Shown here: positions 55,375-64,000 of the stretch, piece after piece
Numbering within the stretch: position 1 is the stretch's first letter
Layout of the letters: every line of letters starts with the position of its first letter
Source: CAWEBF01 sp963807235
GTDB taxonomy: Bacteria; Acidobacteriota; Vicinamibacteria; Vicinamibacterales; UBA2999
Direction of reading: 5' to 3'
Assembly (NCBI GenBank): GCA_963807235.1
Contig: CAWEBF010000028.1
Location: 62,001 to 126,000 of the forward strand
Length of the DNA stretch: 64,000 bases
The notes under the pieces: generated by a model
Databases searched by the model: none
Seen by the model: only the letters and a program-made list of their open reading frames with translations
Told to the model about the DNA's origin: nothing
Translations under genes and position numbers: made by a program

Positions 55375-57580
55375 TCAATCCATCACGACGAAGCTGACCC
55401 GCGGGAACGCCACGGTGCTGGCAATCGAGTCGATGATGTTGATCTGGCAGGTGTAGGTCCCCGGCTTGAACTGTTCCGCGGGCACCTCGAACTGGAAGAC
55501 GACGGCGCGCCGGTTCGGCTCGTCGATCGCCGTGCGCGTCCACCACCGGGGTCTCGAACACCTTCACGCCGCCACGGTAGAACGCGAGGCTCGTGCGGAG
55601 GTCGGGACTCTGCTCGGCGAGGGCCGGATCGTAGACCTCGTAGTAGAAGTACACCTTCTGGTTCCGGCCGACGGCGCGCGTGAGGTTCGGCAGAAGCTGC
55701 ACGCCGTCACGGACCAGCGGATTGTCGGAGCGTCCGGCCGCGGCCTTCTGCACCTGCGTGCTCATCACGACCGAGCTGACCTTCATCGACTGCCCGTTCA
55801 TCTGCGGCACGAAAATCGGTGCTTCGAACGAGCCGATACGCGCCGCCGGTGTTCTCGCGCACCACGACCTTGGCGACGAAGCGGCCGGGCGGAAGCGTCA
55901 CGCCGGACTGATAGAAGACCTGCCGGCCGGCGAGCGTCTCGGCGCCGCCTGAGGGCACTTTGATCGTTTCGCGCAGGCGGCCGATGACGCGTCCCTGTTC
56001 GTCCCGCACCTCGCCCTTGACGTCCAGCTGCACCTCGGTGGCCTTTTCGGCCACCGGCACGGCAAATCCCGGGACGGCCAGCGCGATCGGCACATAGAAG
56101 CGGTCGCTGTTGTCGATCGTTGGCCGGTCGGTGCCTTGCTGGCGGAAGTATCCGGTGCCGACGCACCATCGGCACGTCCGTCGACGACACGGCGGCCTGC
56201 GAGCTGATCGTCGAGCATGCGCTTCGCGGTCGCGATTGTTGGTGTTGGCGAAGCTGCGGCCCGCGTAGTAGCCCGGGCGTGCCTCGACGCGAGCCCCTTT
56301 CAGCTCCGGGACGATTGACGACGGACCTGAATGCGGCGGAACTTGCCGTCACGGGCGGGGTTGGTGCTCGAGTAGCCGAGCAGGTAGTAGGCAGCCAGGT
56401 CGCTCTGCACGCGCGCGAACGCGTCGCCGAAATCGTTGGTGGCGGTGAAGGCGCGCCCGCCGGTGTCGGCCGCCAGCGTGGTGAGCGTCTCCTGCGACTG
56501 GTTGAGCTGCTGGAAGCCACGCATGCCGCCGCCGGTCAGGAGCGAGCCGTCCGTTTCCGCGGCTCGCCGCCGAGCCGCCGGCGGCGACCGCCTGCAGCCC
56601 GCGCGTATCGACCGCATAGATCGACACGTTGCCGCGGTTGCAGGTGCTGGTGGCGGAGCGGAGCTCGATCTGGTTGTCGTCGCCGCTGCGGCTCATCCCG
56701 GCGCTGAAGTAGAGGAGCGCCTTCTTCTGCTGGATGGGCGCCAGCTCCTGGCACAGCGTCTTCAGCGCCCGGAGCCGGACGTCGTTGTTGAACTCCTGGA
56801 AGGCGTCCGCCTCGGTCGTGGTCGACGCCTCGGCTGCCGCGGCGTCCGCCTCGGTGGCGGCGGTCGCGATCGCTTCGGGGTTGACCTCGGTGCCTTCGTT
56901 GTAGGCGAGCGCCTGCAGCGCGGCGAGCGCATCCTCTCTGCTCGACGTGAAGTCGGTCAGCACGTTGAGCCTGGAGCCGATGGTGATGATCGCGACGAGG
57001 TCGGCGCTGGTCATCTTCTCGCTGACCCACTCGCGGGCGTCTTCCACCGCGCGCTGCACGTCGTCGGGCTGCATCGAGCTGACGTCGAACAGGATGGTCG
57101 AGCATCCGCCGGTTGTTGACGTTGGCGCGCGTCGGCAGCGGCGACGGGCTCCGCGGTCGTTGCGCCGTGGCGCTGGCGGCACGCGCCGCCTCGGCGCGGA
57201 CCTTGTCCTCCAGTCCGTCCAGGAGCTGGATATCGGCGGCGCCCGGGAGCCGCTGCGGCGATTTCCTGGAAGGAGAACGTCTCGATCTTCTGCGGCTTGC
57301 CGTCCTCCGAGACGATGAAGTCCTTCGCGGTCAGGCCGCGAACGATGTTCCCCGCCGAGTCGCGAACGACGACGTCCACCGAGACGATGCGTGACGCCCG
57401 TCGGCGCTTTCGAACCGGGGCTGTCGTCGGTGGCGGCTGTTGCTGCTGCTGCGCGATGGTCGCCGCCGCCCCGCCGCGAGCGCGAGGACGAGCGCCAGCA
57501 CGGTGAACGGACGGCGCAGGCGCTGAGCGACGTGAGCGAGTGAAGCGGTGCGTGCGCGTCGTGAGTCGAGCCGTGTCCAT
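55375..57580 (-). CDS. VWFA-related domain protein of acidobacterial type, many frameshifts
   Basis: About 735 residues once repaired. The start at 57580 leads to a signal-like helix (RRPFTVLALVLALAAG, reached by a frame change). Then comes the acidobacterial VWFA N-terminus: VSVDVVVRDSAGNIVRGLTA and KDFIVSEDGKPQKIETFSFQ. The VWA core has FDVSSMQPDDVQRAVEDARE, FVS-type strand DLVAIITIGSRLNVLTDFTS and LLYFSAGMSRSGDDNQIE, which continue with FARVQSDLAAYYLLGYSST. The C-terminal part has YRLVRSTDF-like and VYFYYEVYDPALAEQSPDL segments. At least five frame changes occur. These secreted proteins are common in the phylum and of unknown role. It ends at 55375 in the frame giving SFVVMD. Confidence 0.75.
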
Positions 57581-57583
57581 CGA

Positions 57584-60500
57584 CTAGAACCCGAACGCAG
57601 ATTCAGCGTGGCGCGGCGTTGACCGTTGACGCTGCGGATCTGCCCGAACGTCGGCGAGTTCACGTTGGTGTCCACGCCCGAGTAGTTGGCCAGGTTCAGG
57701 ATGTTGTTGACGCTGCATCTGAATCTGAAGATTGCGGTTCCCACCCAGTTGGACCTGGCGGTTGAAGTTCATGTTCAGGTTCTTCGAGCCGGGGCCGATG
57801 ATGATGTTGCGCGGCGACGACCCGAACGCGCCGGCCGCGGGTACCGTGAAGGCGGCGGTGTTGAACCACTGATCGATCGACGGATTCGCGATCGCCACCG
57901 GCTCGCCGTTGTAGTCCGCGCGCAGCGCGCCGTTGATGCCGCTCGCGATATCCCGCGCCGCACCGCTCACCGTGACTGTCTGCGGCCGTCCCGAGTTGGC
58001 GCTGAGAAGTTCGCGCTGAAACGCCAGCCGCCGGCGATGCCGGCCCACAGGCCGCCGTTATTGAGCCACCGCTCGTTGCGGCCCGAATGGGAAGCGATAG
58101 TTGCGCGCTCAGCGTCAGGCGGTGGCGCTGCTCGAAGCTGGACCTGGCCCACTCGGCGTCGATGTTCTGATCGTCCTGCGCGACGTTGCCCGTGCCGCCG
58201 CCGCCACCGCCGCCGCTGATTGACGGAGAGTTGTCGCGCGACCTGGCGAAGGTGTATTCGACGCTGGTAGCCCAATCCGCGCGACTCGTTCTTCCGGAGC
58301 TTGACGGACGCCGAATCGAGGACCGAACGGCCCTCGGACGATGTCCAGGTGAACGGCTGAACGCCCTCGATGCGCAGCCCGTCGGCATCGCGGTTCGGCG
58401 CACGCACGATCTCGAGGTTCGAGCCGATCGTGTGCCCGTACTGTGCCGCGACCATGGTACGTGCGGAACAGCGGCGCTGCACGCCGACCACCGCCTGCTT
58501 GGCGGTGCCGACGACGTAGTCGCGGTCGATGCCGTAGTTGTTGCGGGTCTCGTTGATGTTGATGCCGGTGAGGGCGTTTTCCATCAACAGCGCCCGGCTC
58601 AACCCGCCGATGTTCGTGCCGGTGGTCGCAAACGGCGGCTGCTGCGCGAGCCGCCGCGCGATCCCCGAGTAGGTGCTGTCGTTGTACCTGAATCTCCCAG
58701 CTGCCGCGGAACTGGAACTGCCCTGGACCGCGCCATGCCGCCGCAAGCCGCGGAGAGACGTTGTTGGTGTCCTTCTCGATCAGCGCTCGTCGGGAACGAC
58801 CCGCTGAACGCGCCTTCTTCGCCGGACTGCACCGGCGCCGCGGCCGTGAAATCCTGACGTGACGTCGAGGTTGACCAGACGGCCGTTCTCCTCGACGAAC
58901 GGGAATCTGAGATCCCAGCGCACGCCCAGGTTGAACGTCAGGTTGCCGCGGGCGCGCCACTCGTCCTGAAAGAAGAAGCCCGAGGTCCCGCCCGTCAGGG
59001 TCGTCTCGCCAGGGCCGTAGGCGATCGTCGCCTGCTGCGGCATCCCGAGGAGGAAATCGGCGAAGTCGAACCCGGTCAACCCGCCGAGCGCGCCGCCGTT
59101 GGCGGTGTAGATCCCGGTGAACACGAACTGCGCCGTTGGCGTTGCTCTCGTTATTGGTCGTCGTCTTGTCGTAGTTGAACACGCCGCCCGACTGGATCTG
59201 ATGCCTGCCGAACGGCCGGCTCCAGGTGACGTTCGTGCCGACGCGATCGCCGACCGAACGCGACGGGTTCACGTCGCTCAGCCCGGTGATGCTCGAAAAG
59301 CTCAATCGCGGCAGGCCCCACGCGAACGGGCTGTCGGACACGCCCTGGATCCCGATGGCGTTCGGAGACGTTGTCGATGCCGCTGAAGTTGTTGATCGAT
59401 CCGGACGACGAATGGTTGTAGTTGGTCGACAAGCTGGAACTGATTGCGGCCGCGCTGAATGTTGAAATTGGGCGAAATGCTGTAGTTGCGGCTCTCGCGG
59501 GCGCCTCCCAGCGTGCGTGAACACGTTCAGCTGATCGTTGTCCGACTGCTGATACTGGAAGTTCAGGTTCATGTTGACGTTGGTGCGCGTGTTGCGCCGC
59601 ACCTGCGCCCCGCGCCGCCGCCCGCCTTGCCCTGCTGCCCTGCCCGCCCGCCGCCGCCCGCGTTGCCCTGCTGCCCGCCGCCTCGCCGCCGCGGCCGCCC
59701 TGCTGGCCGGTGAAGTTGTGCTGGAGCTGCAACTGCACCTGGTTCTGCCGGGAGAAGTTCGTCGTCGCGCGGTGATAGTTGCGCGTCGTGCCCGCCAGCG
59801 TCGCCGCAGGGTAGTACTGCAGCAGCGCCAGCGCCTGCGGGCTGAGACGGTCCGACCGGAATCTGATTGCCCGCGAACGGCTGGCCGGTCAGCGGGTCGA
59901 TGAGCGGCGTGCTGACCGAGGAGAAGTCGCCGAGGCGCATGGCGTCGGTCGGCACCGTCGCGTACTGATCGAACGGGGTTGTGCCGGTGGTGCCCGAATA
60001 CGTGACCGTCAGCATCGTCCGGTTGTTCGGTGTTGCGTGTAGATGCCGGGGATCTTGAGCGGGACCTGCGCCGTGAAGTTGTAGTTGTGATTCGCGTTCT
60101 GCGGTTCGACACCGCGGACCTCCGAGCGCAGCTGCTGCGGGGCGCTGTTCAGCGCGGAGCCGCTGAACGTGTAGTTGGCGGTCCCCTGAATCCGCTGCCC
60201 GCCGCGGAAGTTCGGGTTGCCGCCGCGTCCACCGCCTCGGCCCGGGAATTGCCGCCCGGACCACCTCGCGCCCTGGAAGTTGGGATTGCCGCCCTCGCGT
60301 CCACCTGCGCCGCCCGTGGATGGCCGCCTTCGAGTCCGGCGAAGCCGCCCTGGAAGTTGCGGGGATCGAAGTCGGGCGGCAGGAAGTCGCCGCGGTTGAG
60401 CGCGTCACGCCGCTGGTTCAGCAGGCCGTGATCGACACGTGCCGCTTCACCGGTGACGGCGAACGCGTCGGCGAGGCTTCGGAGCCGAAGCCGGCCGCGA

Positions 60501-61145
60501 TCACAGCCGAGGGATCGGCCCCGGCCGACTCGAACGACGCTGGGATCCAGAGAACGGGTCGCCTCGTTTTCGGTGACCGTCAGCGATTCGAAACGGCGTT
60601 GGGCGGCGGCTTCCGCCGTTTCATTCGCCGCGGGCGGCCCGCCACCCCGTCGGACCGGCCCGCGACCGACGCCGCGCCCATCCGGCGGCGTCGCGGGCGT
60701 CCGCCCTGCGGTGCCGCGCGACCCTGGGCGTCAGCGTCATCGTCAGGTCGACGGTCTGCGCGCACGCCGCTGGTCTCCCGGAACGCCTTGGCGGCGTTCC
60801 TCTGCTGACGGTGACGTCCTTCTGAGTCGGTGCTGAATCCGGTGAGCTCGGCGGTGAGTTGATAGGACGCGTCGGGAAGGGTGAGCTTGAAGGTTCCGTC
60901 GATGTCGGTGGAGGCCGCCTTCTGGACTGTGTCGTCCCGGCGCACCGTGATGGAGACGCCCGGCAACGGGCCGCCGAGGCCGGTGATGGTGCCGCTGATC
61001 GTGCACGCGGCGGCTCGCGCGGCGGGCGCCTGCTGGGCGCCCAGTGCAATACCCGCGATCACGACGGCGATCGCCGCCGCTTGACCGCCAGTGTCGACAC
61101 CGTCGCACTGGGAAGCCGATCTCCGAAAACACGACTCCAGACCAT
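57584..61145 (-). CDS. TonB-dependent receptor with carboxypeptidase-regulatory N-terminus and Gly/Asn-rich segment, many frameshifts
   Basis: About 1,185 residues. The ATG at 61145 is preceded by AGGAGG. An early shift leads into the signal helix AAAIAVVIAGIALGAQQ. The CarboxypepD-reg domain reads ISGTITGLGGPLPGVSITVR and KLTLPDASYQLTAELTGF. A Gly/Asn/Phe/Gln-rich segment (FQGG, GGNPNF; 59580-60420) precedes plug and barrel pieces such as SGSALNSAPQQLRSEV, GFDFADFLLGMPQQATIAYG and YNGEPVAIANPSIDQWFNTA. The frame changes at more than ten places. The stop (57584-57586) is four bases from the start of the VWFA gene, so both were one unit. Either a badly sequenced stretch or a degenerating gene. 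Confidence 0.72.
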
Positions 61146-61182
61146 GGTCCTCCTGCATTGACGCCTAGCGGAGGTGGTGATT

Positions 61183-61259
61183 TGGTCGGGATGACTGGAT
61201 TCGAACCTGCGACCCCCTGACCCCCAGTCAGGTGCGCTACCAGGCTGCGCCACATCCCG
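61183..61259 (-). tRNA. tRNA-Pro (anticodon GGG)
   Basis: 77 bases including an encoded CCA. The acceptor stem CGGGATG/CATCCCG is perfect, the D-arm is GCGC-AGCCTGGTA-GCGC, the anticodon stem is CCTGA/TCAGG with loop CTGGGGG, giving anticodon GGG, and the T-loop is TTCGAAT. The T-stem GCAGG/CCAGT has one A-A mismatch where other proline tRNAs usually have CCTGT; this is either a real substitution or a sequencing error. It lies between the TonB receptor gene and the MerR gene, all on the minus strand. Confidence 0.95.
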
Positions 61260-61379
61260 ACGTTCGCATCAAGCCGAATGCTCCGCGTCGGGAGCAGTGA
61301 CCTTTCGCTCGCGCTCGCGCGGCGCGTTTCTTCGCGGCTCCCTTCGCCACCGACCTTGGCGACCGCCGACTTGCGGACT

Positions 61380-61898
61380 TCACCACGCGCGACGCCTTTG
61401 CCATGGCCTGCTGGCCCGCTTGCCGATACGCCCCGACTTCGCCACGGGACCCTTGCCGCGCGGCGTCAGCGCCCGCACCGTCGCCGGAGTCTTCGGGCGT
61501 CCGTTGGTCGGCACGTCCACGACCACGACCGTGCCCGGAGATGCCGACAGCATCTGGAGGATCGACCGCAGCCCGTCCCGCACGTGCGCGATCCGCGTTC
61601 GCGCGTCGGAGGCCAGAGCGTCGAGCACCTCAGCCACTTCCCGACGCTCTTCGGCCGGCGTGCGCGGTGTGGTTTCCTCCAGCCTCCTGCGCGCCCCGGC
61701 CAGCGTCAGCCCCTCGCTGAACACGAGCTGCTTGATGCGCAGCACCTGATCCACGTCCGACTGCCGGTAGAGCCGCGGCGAATCATCGTCCTTCTGGACG
61801 CCGATGCCCGGAAACTCTTTCTCCCACGACCGCAGGACGTACGGCTGCACCTGGGCCAGCTCGCAGACATCCACCGCCCGGAACAGTTTGGGAGTCAT
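61380..61898 (-). CDS. MerR family transcriptional regulator
   Basis: 172 residues from ATG at 61898 (TTG at 61922 also possible). The N-terminal winged helix reads FRAVDVCELAQVQPYVLRSW with the wing EKEFPGIGVQKDDDSPRLYR and QSDVDQVLRIKQLVFSEGLT, as in MerR/HspR-type proteins. A short coiled coil and a hydrophobic strand (SPGTVVVVDVPTNG) follow. The C-terminus is basic. A further basic, Ala/Lys/Arg-rich extension reachable by one frameshift near 61405 (AKASRVVKSASRRSPRSVAK) suggests the true protein may be about 30 residues longer. Effector binding is not visible. It follows der after a short gap on the same strand. Confidence 0.85.
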   Translation of the reverse strand: MTPKLFRAVDVCELAQVQPYVLRSWEKEFPGIGVQKDDDSPRLYRQSDVDQVLRIKQLVFSEGLTLAGARRRLEETTPRTPAEERREVAEVLDALASDARTRIAHVRDGLRSILQMLSASPGTVVVVDVPTNGRPKTPATVRALTPRGKGPVAKSGRIGKRASRPWQRRRAW

Positions 61899-61925
61899 CC
61901 GGTTGTCCAGTATATCAGGCAATTT

Positions 61926-63331
61926 TCAGGCCTCCTTGCGATCCGCGGGCCGGCGCCGGCGTGCGCGGACCTGGAGCCGGATGGGGGTGCCCTCGAATCC
62001 GAACGCCTCCCGCAGCTGGTTCGTGAGGAACCGCTCGTAGGAAAAGTGAAAGGCCGTCGCCACGTTGGTGAAGAACACGAAGGTGGGTGGCGCCACCCCC
62101 GTCTGGGCCGCATAGAGGATACGGACGTGCCGCCGTCCCGGGCTTTGCGGGCGGATGCTCGCGTGAGATCCGCTCGACCAGCGTGTTCAAGGTCGTGCGT
62201 TTTTACGCGCTTCCGGCGCGACGCGGCCACCTTGTCGATCTGCTCGAGCAGCTTCGGCGTCCGCTCGCCGGTGGCCGCCGACAGATGCAGGATGGGGGCG
62301 TAGTCCAGGAACTTCAGCTGGCGGCGCAGCGTCTCGTCGAACAGCTTCACGAACTCGGAGCCCTGCCCTTTCATCAGGTCCCACTTGTTGGCCACGATGA
62401 TGATTCCGCGGCCCAGTCGATCGGCTTCGCCGGCAATGGCCGCGTCCTGATCGGTGGCGCCGGCGCTGGCGTCCACGAGCAGCACCACGACGTCGGCGGT
62501 TTCGATCGATCGCCGGGACAGGAGGACGCTGACCGATTCGACTTGTCCACCCCCCGCCACGCGCCCCGGACGCCGCATCCCGGCTGTATCCACGATGCGG
62601 AACTGGCGGCGGTGCCAGGTCAGCACGGTGTCCACGGCGTCGCGCGTCGTGCCCGGCATCTCGCTGACGATCATTCGCTCCTCACGCAGCAAGCGATTGA
62701 CCAGAGACGACTTGCCCGCGTTGGGCCGGCCGACGATCACGACGGACACTTCCGCCGGTACCACCGGCCCCGTTGGCGCGCCTTCCTCCTCGCCATCGGC
62801 GGGCGGCGCGGCGGCGTCCCCGCTGCGAGCCGGGACGTGCTCGATCACGGCGTCGAGCAGCTCGCCCACGCCTTCGCCGTGCTCCGCGGAGACCTCGAAC
62901 ACAGGCTCCACGCCGAGCTGGTAGAACTCGAGCGCGCCGGCCTTGGCCCGCCGATCGTCCATCTTGTTGATGGCGAGGATGATCGGACGATTGGTCTGGC
63001 GGGCCTCTCTGGCGATGTCGCGGTCTCCAGGCACCAGGCCCTCGCGTCCGTCGACGACCAGGATCAGCACATCCGCTTCCCTGAGTGCACGCTGCCCGCG
63101 TTCGAAGACCAACACGTGCAACGGATCCTCGCTGGCCCCAAACATGCCTCCGGTATCCACCAGATTGAAGCGATGGCCCTGCCACTCGGCCGGTTGGGCG
63201 ATTACGTCGCGGGTGGTGCCTGGAATGGCGGTCACAATGGCCCGCCGGGTGCGCGTGAGCCGGTTGAACAGCGTGGATTTGCCAACATTGGGTCGGCCAA
63301 CCAACACGACGGAAGGGAGCGGTGACGGCAT
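61926..63331 (-). CDS. der: ribosome biogenesis GTPase Der (EngA), frameshifted near the C-terminus
   Basis: About 468 residues, full length for Der, which acts in 50S subunit assembly. Two GTPase domains in tandem have G1 motifs VGRPNVGKSTLFNRL and VGRPNAGKSSLVNRL, G3 regions DTGGMFG and DTAGMRRPG, and G4 NKMD and NKWD. The C-terminal KH-like domain is split by shifts near 62130-62205, beyond which RHVRILYAAQTGVAPPTFVF, FFTNVATAFHFSYERFL and FEGTPIRLQVRARRRR lead to TGA at 61926-61928. The ATG at 63331 is divergent from the HU gene. The linker between the domains is Glu/Ala/Gly/Pro-rich. Confidence 0.95.
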
Positions 63332-63354
63332 GCGCAGTGGCTACGAGAGTCGCA

Positions 63355-63383
63355 TTGACAGGCTAAGTGACTATCCCTATGAT
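63355..63383 (+). promoter_or_regulatory. near-consensus sigma70 promoter of the HU gene
   Basis: TTGACA (63355-63360), a 17-base spacer and TATGAT (63378-63383). The start codon is 33 bases downstream of the -10, leaving room for a normal leader. It is the best promoter match in the window, as expected for an abundant DNA-binding protein. Confidence 0.8.
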
Positions 63384-63416
63384 AGTTACGGTCGCAAGGC
63401 AGCTGGCACCGAGCGC

Positions 63417-63686
63417 ATGATCAAGGTCGATATCGTCAACGAAGTCTCTCGCGTCGCAGACATTACCAAGGTCAAGGCAGAGGTGGCCGTGGATGCGGTC
63501 TTCGACGCGATGCGGATTTCGATGCAGCGCGGCGACCGAATCGAGCTGCGGGGGTTCGGTGTGTTCCAGGTGAAGCCGCGCAAGCGCGGCATCGGCCGTA
63601 ACCCACGGACTGGCAAGGAGGTTCGCATTCCTCCCGGCCGCACGATTCGATTCAAGCCCGGCAAGGACCTCCAGAACATCGGCTAG
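63417..63686 (+). CDS. HU/IHF family DNA-binding protein
   Basis: 89 residues. It starts IKVDIVNEVSRVADITKVKA and has the HU signature: GDRIELRGFGVFQVKPRKRG followed by the arm IGRNPRTGKEVRIPPGRTIR and FKPGKDLQ. It bends DNA as a dimer. ATG at 63417. Which of HU or IHF it is cannot be told from the sequence alone. It is divergent from der and 26 bases from the following protease gene. Confidence 0.95.
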   Translation: MIKVDIVNEVSRVADITKVKAEVAVDAVFDAMRISMQRGDRIELRGFGVFQVKPRKRGIGRNPRTGKEVRIPPGRTIRFKPGKDLQNIG

Positions 63687-63712
63687 CGGCCGATTCCGCC
63701 GATCCGGCTTTC

Positions 63713-64000
63713 ATGGACCCATCCACGCTCGGTCCTCCCGACAGCGGCCGTCCTACGCCCGGCTACGCCGCCTGGAACCGGGATTACGTACCGCCCCCAC
63801 CCGAACCCGAGGAGCGGCGCCACCCCATTGTGCGCCACATCGTGCTCTTCATCCTGACCTTCCTGCTCACGACGTTCGTGGGCGTGGACCACTACTACGG
63901 GTTTCAGTCGGACTTCGCCACCGCGCCGCCGCCGCAATTGGGGTGGACCGCGTACTTCAACGGCCTCTGGTACAGCCTGGCTATCCTGGGCATCCTGGGC
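63713..64000 (+). CDS. M50-type site-2 protease family protein (N-terminal fragment, continues past window)
   Basis: 96 codons visible. A Pro-rich cytoplasmic start (PPPPEPEERRHPIVRH) leads into a first membrane helix (VLFILTFLLTTFVGVDHYYG) and the beginning of a second (LWYSLAILGILG). In acidobacterial M50 proteases the zinc motif HExxH follows directly after such a second helix, but that part is outside the window, so the assignment is by resemblance of the layout. It follows the HU gene. Confidence 0.55.
   Translation, partial: MDPSTLGPPDSGRPTPGYAAWNRDYVPPPPEPEERRHPIVRHIVLFILTFLLTTFVGVDHYYGFQSDFATAPPPQLGWTAYFNGLWYSLAILGILG

Noticed and set aside
61183..61259. tRNA as an integration site for a mobile element
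   Set aside because: No integrase, no duplicated tRNA 3' end and only ordinary chromosomal genes beside it.

Overview
This is a GC-rich, densely coded stretch of bacterial chromosome. The gene content points to an Acidobacteriota member, most likely class Vicinamibacteria. The indicators are a BshC bacillithiol-type ligase, the futalosine menaquinone pathway (mqnB-mqnD), an hrcA-grpE-dnaJ operon, Oar-like TonB receptors with carboxypeptidase-regulatory N-termini, an acidobacterial-type VWFA protein, many secreted PQQ beta-propeller dehydrogenases, and a PEP-CTERM CHRD protein. The taxonomic call is inference from gene families, not a computed placement.

Layout. 1-13,300 is mostly housekeeping: carA (cut by the window edge), bshC, a class A penicillin-binding protein, an xdhC homologue, hrcA-grpE-dnaJ, prmA, a class I aminotransferase, an unusual secreted Arg/Asp/Glu-repeat protein, a PEP-CTERM CHRD protein and a PIN-type toxin-antitoxin pair. 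13,300-15,400 is a blaI-type repressor translationally coupled to an M56 peptidase fused to SecD-head-like and TonB C-terminal domains. 15,400-53,000 is an accessory region rich in exported oxidative enzymes: five PQQ-type or soluble sugar dehydrogenases, a sulfite-oxidase-like molybdoenzyme, an MBL hydrolase, two NHL propellers, a DUF5916 protein and a TonB receptor. A SecA-like ATPase, an ABC exporter, prfC, and mqnB-mqnD-murI are interspersed. 53,000-61,150 holds a DinB protein, a lipoprotein, a metallophosphoesterase, a VWFA protein and a second TonB receptor. The end returns to core functions: tRNA-Pro, a MerR regulator, der, an HU protein behind a near-consensus promoter, and the start of an M50 protease.

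The most interesting pattern is a two-gene secreted module found three times (16,937-18,202; 31,254-32,505; 34,287-35,615). A small HHS/NPH protein (DUF6152-like) sits next to a 270-290-residue protein with an SGVW/SGVY start, a G(R/K)WEG(D/N)T core and two conserved cysteines. No function is known to me. Other unusual items are intergenic short tandem repeats that all have a 7-bp period, a three-copy hairpin repeat immediately 5' of genes, and a perfect 42-bp-arm inverted repeat at 5,201-5,299.

Caution about the sequence: about twenty genes are split by single-base frameshifts, and most single-disruption genes have lengths implying one extra base. Two TonB receptor genes and the VWFA gene carry many. 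This looks like insertion-biased sequencing error rather than biology, so the CDS coordinates below span whole genes and name the break points.
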